Made by a program: the position numbers and the translations under genes. The notes under the pieces are model-generated. The model was not told where the DNA came from, ran no database searches, and saw only the letters and a program-made list of their open reading frames with translations. Shown one piece after another: positions 6,508 through 8,912 of a stretch of DNA of 8,912 nt (position 1 is its first letter; every line of letters begins with the position of its first letter). Location of the stretch: the NCBI GenBank assembly GCA_031258265.1, contig JAIRNB010000023.1, positions 1-8,912 on the forward strand, given 5' to 3'. This DNA comes from Treponema sp. (lineage in GTDB: Bacteria; Spirochaetota; Spirochaetia; Treponematales; Breznakiellaceae).

Positions 6508-7668
6508 CTATGCGCCCCTGTTAATACCGGCTGCGTGCTTCTCCACCTCGTCCAGGAACCGGTCGATGAGGAATTCCGTGTCCCGGGGACCGGGGCAGCC
6601 TTCCGGGTGGAACTGTACGGCGGAGAAGGGCCCCCTGGTGGAACGGATACCCTCCACGGTGCCGTCATTGGCGTTGGTAAACCAGGGTTCCCAGCCCTGG
6701 GGCAGGCTCTCCCCCCGCACCGCGAAACCGTGGTTCTGGCTGGTGATATAGCAGCGGCCGGTCCCCGCCTCGATACAGGGCTGGTTTTGCCCCCGGTGGC
6801 CGTAGGGCATTTTGTAGGTGTCCCCCCCGGCGGCCAGGGCCATGATCTGGTTCCCCAGGCAGATGCCGAAGACCGGTTTTTTACGGTCAAAAGCCCGGCG
6901 CAGGGCGGCGATGGTTCTGCCGCAGGCCTTGGGGTCCCCCGGACCGTTGGAGAGGAAGAGGCCGTCGTATTCAATACCGTTAAGATCGTGGTTCCAGGGG
7001 AGGCGGATCACCTCCACATTCCGGGCCAGGAGGCAGCGGATGATATTGGCCTTCGCCCCGCAGTCCACTAAGGCGATCCGCCTGAGGCCATGCGGCCCGG
7101 CGCCGGATTCAGACACTCCGCCGGGCAGGAAGCTTTTTATCTCCGGGTTGGAGACCTCCGCCACGGGGTTGGAAATATTGCCGGAGTCCAGCGTAATTTC
7201 CCGGCTTCCCTCCACCAGAATCTTCCCCCGCATTACCCCGTGTTCCCTCAGCCGTTCCGTTAAGGAGCGGGTGTCGATGCCGTAGATTCCCGGCACGTTG
7301 TTCCTGTCCAGCCAGGCGGAAAGGCTGGCCCCCGACGCGAAATGGCTGGGTTCCTCGCAGGCCTCGCTGACCACGAAACCCGACACCTGGACAACCGGAG
7401 ATTCAAAGTGGATGGGGATTCCCTGGCCGTCCAAAAAGGGCTCCCCGGTTTTCGGTTTTACCGGGACCCCGTAGTTCCCTATCAGCGGGTAGGTGGAAAC
7501 GAGAATCTGCCCCTTGAAACTGGGGTCCGTCAGGGCCTGGGGATAACCGGTCATACCGGTGGTAAAGACCACTTCCCCCGCCTGGGAACGGGCCCTGCCG
7601 AAGGACCGGCCGGAATACTCCGATCCGTCCTCCAGTACCAGCTTTGCCTGCCTGTGCTGCCTTGCCAT
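6508..7668 (-). CDS. carA: Carbamoyl-phosphate synthase, small (glutaminase) subunit
   Basis: A 386-residue protein from the chosen start (E. coli CarA has 382). It hydrolyses glutamine and channels ammonia to CarB. The N-terminal CarA domain shows EDGSEYSGRSFG, GEVVFTTGMTGYPQALTDPSF and YPLIGNYG. The C-terminal class I glutamine amidotransferase domain has the nucleophile C270 in GICLGNQ and the His-Glu pair H354/E356 in QFHPEG, within one residue of E. coli numbering (269, 353, 355). LSNGPGDP is also present. The frame is open upstream to ATG 7713, but the start is placed at ATG 7668: GGAGG lies five bases upstream (7678-7674), homology begins just after, and the upstream ATG falls inside the -35 box. 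It is the first gene of the carAB operon. The TYKMPYGHRGQNQP stretch resembles Bacteroidetes and eukaryotic enzymes. Confidence 0.96.
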   Translation of the reverse strand: MARQHRQAKLVLEDGSEYSGRSFGRARSQAGEVVFTTGMTGYPQALTDPSFKGQILVSTYPLIGNYGVPVKPKTGEPFLDGQGIPIHFESPVVQVSGFVVSEACEEPSHFASGASLSAWLDRNNVPGIYGIDTRSLTERLREHGVMRGKILVEGSREITLDSGNISNPVAEVSNPEIKSFLPGGVSESGAGPHGLRRIALVDCGAKANIIRCLLARNVEVIRLPWNHDLNGIEYDGLFLSNGPGDPKACGRTIAALRRAFDRKKPVFGICLGNQIMALAAGGDTYKMPYGHRGQNQPCIEAGTGRCYITSQNHGFAVRGESLPQGWEPWFTNANDGTVEGIRSTRGPFSAVQFHPEGCPGPRDTEFLIDRFLDEVEKHAAGINRGA

Positions 7669-7682
7669 GACAACCTCCGGCC

Positions 7683-7702
7683 TTATCATAGCCCCATGAT
7701 AA
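7683..7702. promoter_or_regulatory. Dyad overlapping the carA -10 box (candidate operator)
   Basis: TTATCAT (7683-7689) and ATGATAA (7696-7702) form a perfect 7-bp inverted repeat with a six-base centre. One arm covers the carA -10 hexamer and the other lies in the spacer, an ideal position for a repressor. It does not look like the E. coli ArgR box. Since the predicted transcript begins downstream of it, the dyad would act as DNA rather than RNA. Confidence 0.4.
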
Positions 7703-7713
7703 AAAGACCACAA
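7685..7713 (-). promoter_or_regulatory. carAB promoter
   Basis: On the minus strand TTGTGG (7713-7708) is followed after exactly 17 bases by TATGAT (7690-7685), a five-of-six match to the -10 consensus. Transcription would begin near 7678, leaving a leader of only about ten bases with the GGAGG site almost at its 5' end. The -35 hexamer equals that of the promoter at 278. Upstream, 7714-7830 is AT-rich, holds a short GGCC/GGCC dyad with a seven-base A-rich centre (7770-7784), and shows no gene. Confidence 0.5.
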
Positions 7714-7837
7714 GCCCTTAAAAATTAGGAATCACCACCGGCAATTTTCATGTTTTTTTATCGGGATAAGGCCGAAAAAAGGCCAATTTGAGGATTTTTG
7801 TTCTTAAATTTTATTCACGGACCGAAAAGGCAATCGC

Positions 7838-7854
7838 AAGTTGTATATTAGGCC
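7838..7854 (-). repeat. Isolated A-box at the edge of repeat copy 2
   Basis: AAGTTGTATATTAGGCC is a diverged copy of the 17-base A-box (consensus, read on the minus strand, GGTTTAATATACAACCT). Other copies lie at 7974-7990, 8120-8136 and 8171-8187 in the same orientation and at 2813-2829 on the plus strand. Its hairpin partner (CAAT at 7831-7834) is degenerate. It marks the carA-proximal edge of the repeat region. Confidence 0.55.
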
Positions 7855-7872
7855 GAATATTGAATTAATATT

Positions 7873-8099
7873 GGGCGCATCCGGCGCTATGCGCCGGACC
7901 GGGCTATCGCTGCAATCTTTTGGCTTCGCCAAAAGTATTTCCGCTCTATCCCTTGCGCAGTGAAAGCAACCAAAGGTTGTATATTTAACCCCTGTGGAAC
8001 CGCATAGCGCCGGTAAATTTCCCAGGTATTGAGCGATGCGGTCCAGCTTTAGCTGGACCAGCGCGCGCGCGGCACAACGCGCAAAGCGCGTTGTGCTGG
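7873..8099 (-). repeat. Composite hairpin repeat, copy 2 (inverted)
   Basis: Read on the minus strand this repeats the block order of 2625-3023: GC-alternating tract and an 11-bp hairpin with AAA loop (8096-8072, arm GCACAACGCGC); hairpin GGTCCAGCT/AGCTGGACC (8059-8040); CGCAT; GGCGCTATGCG (8011-8001); A-box GGTTAAATATACAACCT (7990-7974) with hairpin CAACC-TTT-GGTTG; the identical 19-base linker (7953-7935); hairpin CTTTTGGC-GAA-GCCAAAAG (7935-7917); the identical 21-base linker (7916-7896); hairpin TCCGGCGC-ATA-GCGCCGGA (7898-7880); and GCGCCCAA. The linkers are exact, while every hairpin differs from copy 1 in sequence but keeps its pairing. The open frame on this strand (8166-7804) is not believed to be a gene, because linker phases differ between the two copies. 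Confidence 0.85.
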
Positions 8100-8113
8100 A
8101 ACTAATGCCACAA

Positions 8114-8187
8114 AGCCGAAGGCTGTATGTTAACAAACATGGAACCGCATAGCCCGGAACAGGCAACCGTAGGTTGTATATTAAACC
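8114..8187 (-). repeat. Two tandem A-box/hairpin units
   Basis: Two further units sit head to tail. The first has hairpin AGCC-GAA-GGCT (8114-8124) with A-box at 8120-8136 and is followed by TGGAACCGCATAGC (8140-8153), a 14-base exact match to 7995-8008 in copy 2. The second has hairpin CAACC-GTA-GGTTG (8164-8176) with A-box at 8171-8187. Each arm differs from its relatives while pairing is kept. Confidence 0.7.
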
Positions 8188-8211
8188 ATTGCGGCATTGA
8201 CGAGTGCCAAT

Positions 8212-8449
8212 GAGCCTCCGCGGAGCAGAACTCCGCGGTATCTTTAGCGTTGCATTGGGTCAAACGGAGGCTCGGTCGTAAGGAAATTTATAATACCCTC
8301 CCTCGCGTAAGCGAGCTCTTGGGTTTAACACCAAATTTTTGTAAACGTTGCATTATTTGAGCCGGAGCAGAGCGCGTAAGCTGCGCTTACGACGGGGTAT
8401 TAAACCAGACCCTCGAATAAAGCCTCAAATTAAACTACCGCGCTCCGGC
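8212..8449. repeat. Nested inverted-repeat region
   Basis: Two long-range perfect inverted repeats enclose hairpins: GAGCCTCCG (8212-8220) with CGGAGGCTC (8265-8273), and GCCGGAGC (8361-8368) with GCTCCGGC (8442-8449). Inside or between them are CCGCGGAG-CAGAA-CTCCGCGG (8218-8238), CTCGC-GTAA-GCGAG (8302-8315, a GNRA-type loop) and CGTAAGC-TGC-GCTTACG (8375-8391). CGTTGCATT occurs at 8248-8256 and 8346-8354, 98 bases apart, suggesting two diverged copies of one unit. No open frame here has a ribosome site or a recognisable product. Confidence 0.65.
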
Positions 8450-8478
8450 TGGGAGCAGTACACGCAGGGTACGGCCCT

Positions 8479-8546
8479 AATTTCCCAGTGTTGAACTGAT
8501 GCGCCCCAGCTTTAGCTTGGCTGGGGCGCGCAGTACGCGCGCGCCT
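8479..8546 (-). repeat. Partial repeat unit (CAGC hairpin block)
   Basis: AATTTCCCAG (8479-8488) matches 8016-8025 exactly and leads, as there, into a GATGCG block and a CCAGCTTTAGCT hairpin. Here the stem is GCGCCCCAGC (8501-8510) with GCTGGGGCGC (8520-8529), 10 bp, and the loop is enlarged to nine bases. An alternating GC tract with a TA step follows (8527-8545). This is the last recognisable repeat unit; from about 8570 the DNA turns AT-rich. Confidence 0.65.
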
Positions 8547-8721
8547 CGCTGTGTGATACGGTTTTCCGCTAAGATGCAAAGCCACATTTTCATTGTTGTC
8601 CAGACACTAGCAAGCCCTTGCAAAGAAATATCAACAGATATGATAATATATCGTATAGTTATGTGCAATTGCGCAAAACGTATAAAAAAACATACACATA
8701 GCCAATATTTAAAGCAAGTAA

Positions 8722-8750
8722 TTGATTAAAATTATTGTATATGAAATAAT
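8722..8750 (+). promoter_or_regulatory. Promoter of the PIN-domain gene (leaderless mRNA predicted)
   Basis: TTGATT (8722-8727) lies 17 bases before AATAAT (8745-8750); the hexamers match consensus at four and five of six positions. The expected start point is about 8757, the A of the ATG. A near-perfect 14-bp palindrome, TGTGCAATTGCGCA (8662-8675), lies upstream and could be a control site. The rest of 8547-8721 is AT-rich and shows no supported gene. Confidence 0.45.
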
Positions 8751-8756
8751 ACAGAT

Positions 8757-8912
8757 ATGGAAAGCCGTTTGTATTTGGATAATTGTAGTTTTAACCGCCC
8801 TTATGATGATCAATCAATACTAAAAAACTATCTTGAAGCTGAAGCCAAAACATTTATTCAGAAGGAAATATTAAACGGAACCTATGAACTCGCATGGTCG
8901 TATGTGATGGAT
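8757..8912 (+). CDS. PIN-domain protein, 5' part (VapC-like nuclease family)
   Basis: The first 52 codons of a gene that runs off the window. The N-terminus RLYLDNCSFNRPYDDQ (residues 4-19) is characteristic of a PIN-domain group, with the first acidic active-site residue expected at D8. The later part YLEAEAKTFIQKEILNG and ELAWSYVMD also fits what I recall of that group. PIN proteins are metal-dependent RNases, often toxins of toxin-antitoxin pairs. An in-frame stop (8742-8744) lies just upstream, and no Shine-Dalgarno sequence precedes the ATG; with the promoter at 8722-8750 the mRNA would be leaderless. No antitoxin gene can be seen in the 176 bases between the last repeat and the start, so a partner, if any, must lie downstream. 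Base composition is more AT-rich than in the other genes, hinting at separate origin. The remaining active-site acids are outside the window. Confidence 0.75.
   Translation, partial: MESRLYLDNCSFNRPYDDQSILKNYLEAEAKTFIQKEILNGTYELAWSYVMD

Noticed and set aside
7804..8166. 120-codon open frame on the minus strand
   Set aside because: It is the mirror of the frame in copy 1: both read an (N/D)CSDSPV stretch from the 21-base linker but read the 19-base linker in different phases. It has no ribosome site and no recognisable family.
2625..8546. CRISPR array
   Set aside because: Short repeats exist, but they are not evenly spaced, are not separated by unique spacers of constant length, and have no cas gene nearby.
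8499..8729. 76-codon frame upstream of the PIN gene, considered as an antitoxin
   Set aside because: It starts inside a repeat hairpin, has no ribosome site even at its internal ATG (8574), overlaps the PIN promoter and shows no antitoxin-like pattern.

Overview
The window is a piece of a bacterial chromosome. Its genes are GC-rich with strong G/C bias at third codon positions, and they start from ordinary GGAGG-type ribosome sites. The intergenic DNA is packed with short hairpins, and the right end turns AT-rich. No rRNA, tRNA or phylogenetic marker is present. The style (CarAB similar to the Bacteroidetes/eukaryote lineage, a YLDNCSFNRP-type PIN protein, hairpin-rich intergenic repeats) would suit a gut-associated spirochaete such as a termite-gut Treponema, but that is a weak guess from memory.

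Layout from left to right: (1) the first 11 codons of an unidentified minus-strand gene (1-34). (2) A divergent intergenic region with an extended -10 promoter firing rightwards. (3) A small sugar-metabolism operon on the plus strand: a Gfo/Idh/MocA oxidoreductase (331-1302), a 39-codon frame that looks like the amputated N-terminus of a PfkB-family sugar kinase (1329-1448), and a class I-type mannose-6-phosphate isomerase (1445-2584). (4) A 475-base convergent spacer made almost wholly of hairpins and short conserved linkers (composite repeat copy 1), including a likely bidirectional terminator. (5) The carAB operon on the minus strand: carA (7668-6508), a 154-base spacer with a hairpin and a possible 35-codon frame, and carB (6353-3060). 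Together they make carbamoyl phosphate for pyrimidine and arginine synthesis. (6) From about 7830 to 8546, a second copy of the composite repeat in the opposite orientation, followed by more units of the same kind. (7) An AT-rich stretch and the 5' end of a PIN-domain gene (8757-8912, running off the window), with a promoter placed so that its mRNA would be leaderless.

The enzymes are ordinary. The unusual part is the repeat. It is a modular element whose linkers are conserved (19- and 21-base blocks identical between copies), while the hairpins between the linkers have quite different sequences but keep perfect stems, often with three-base loops. Two copies in inverted orientation bracket the carAB operon. 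The second point of interest is the kinase remnant inside the sugar operon.
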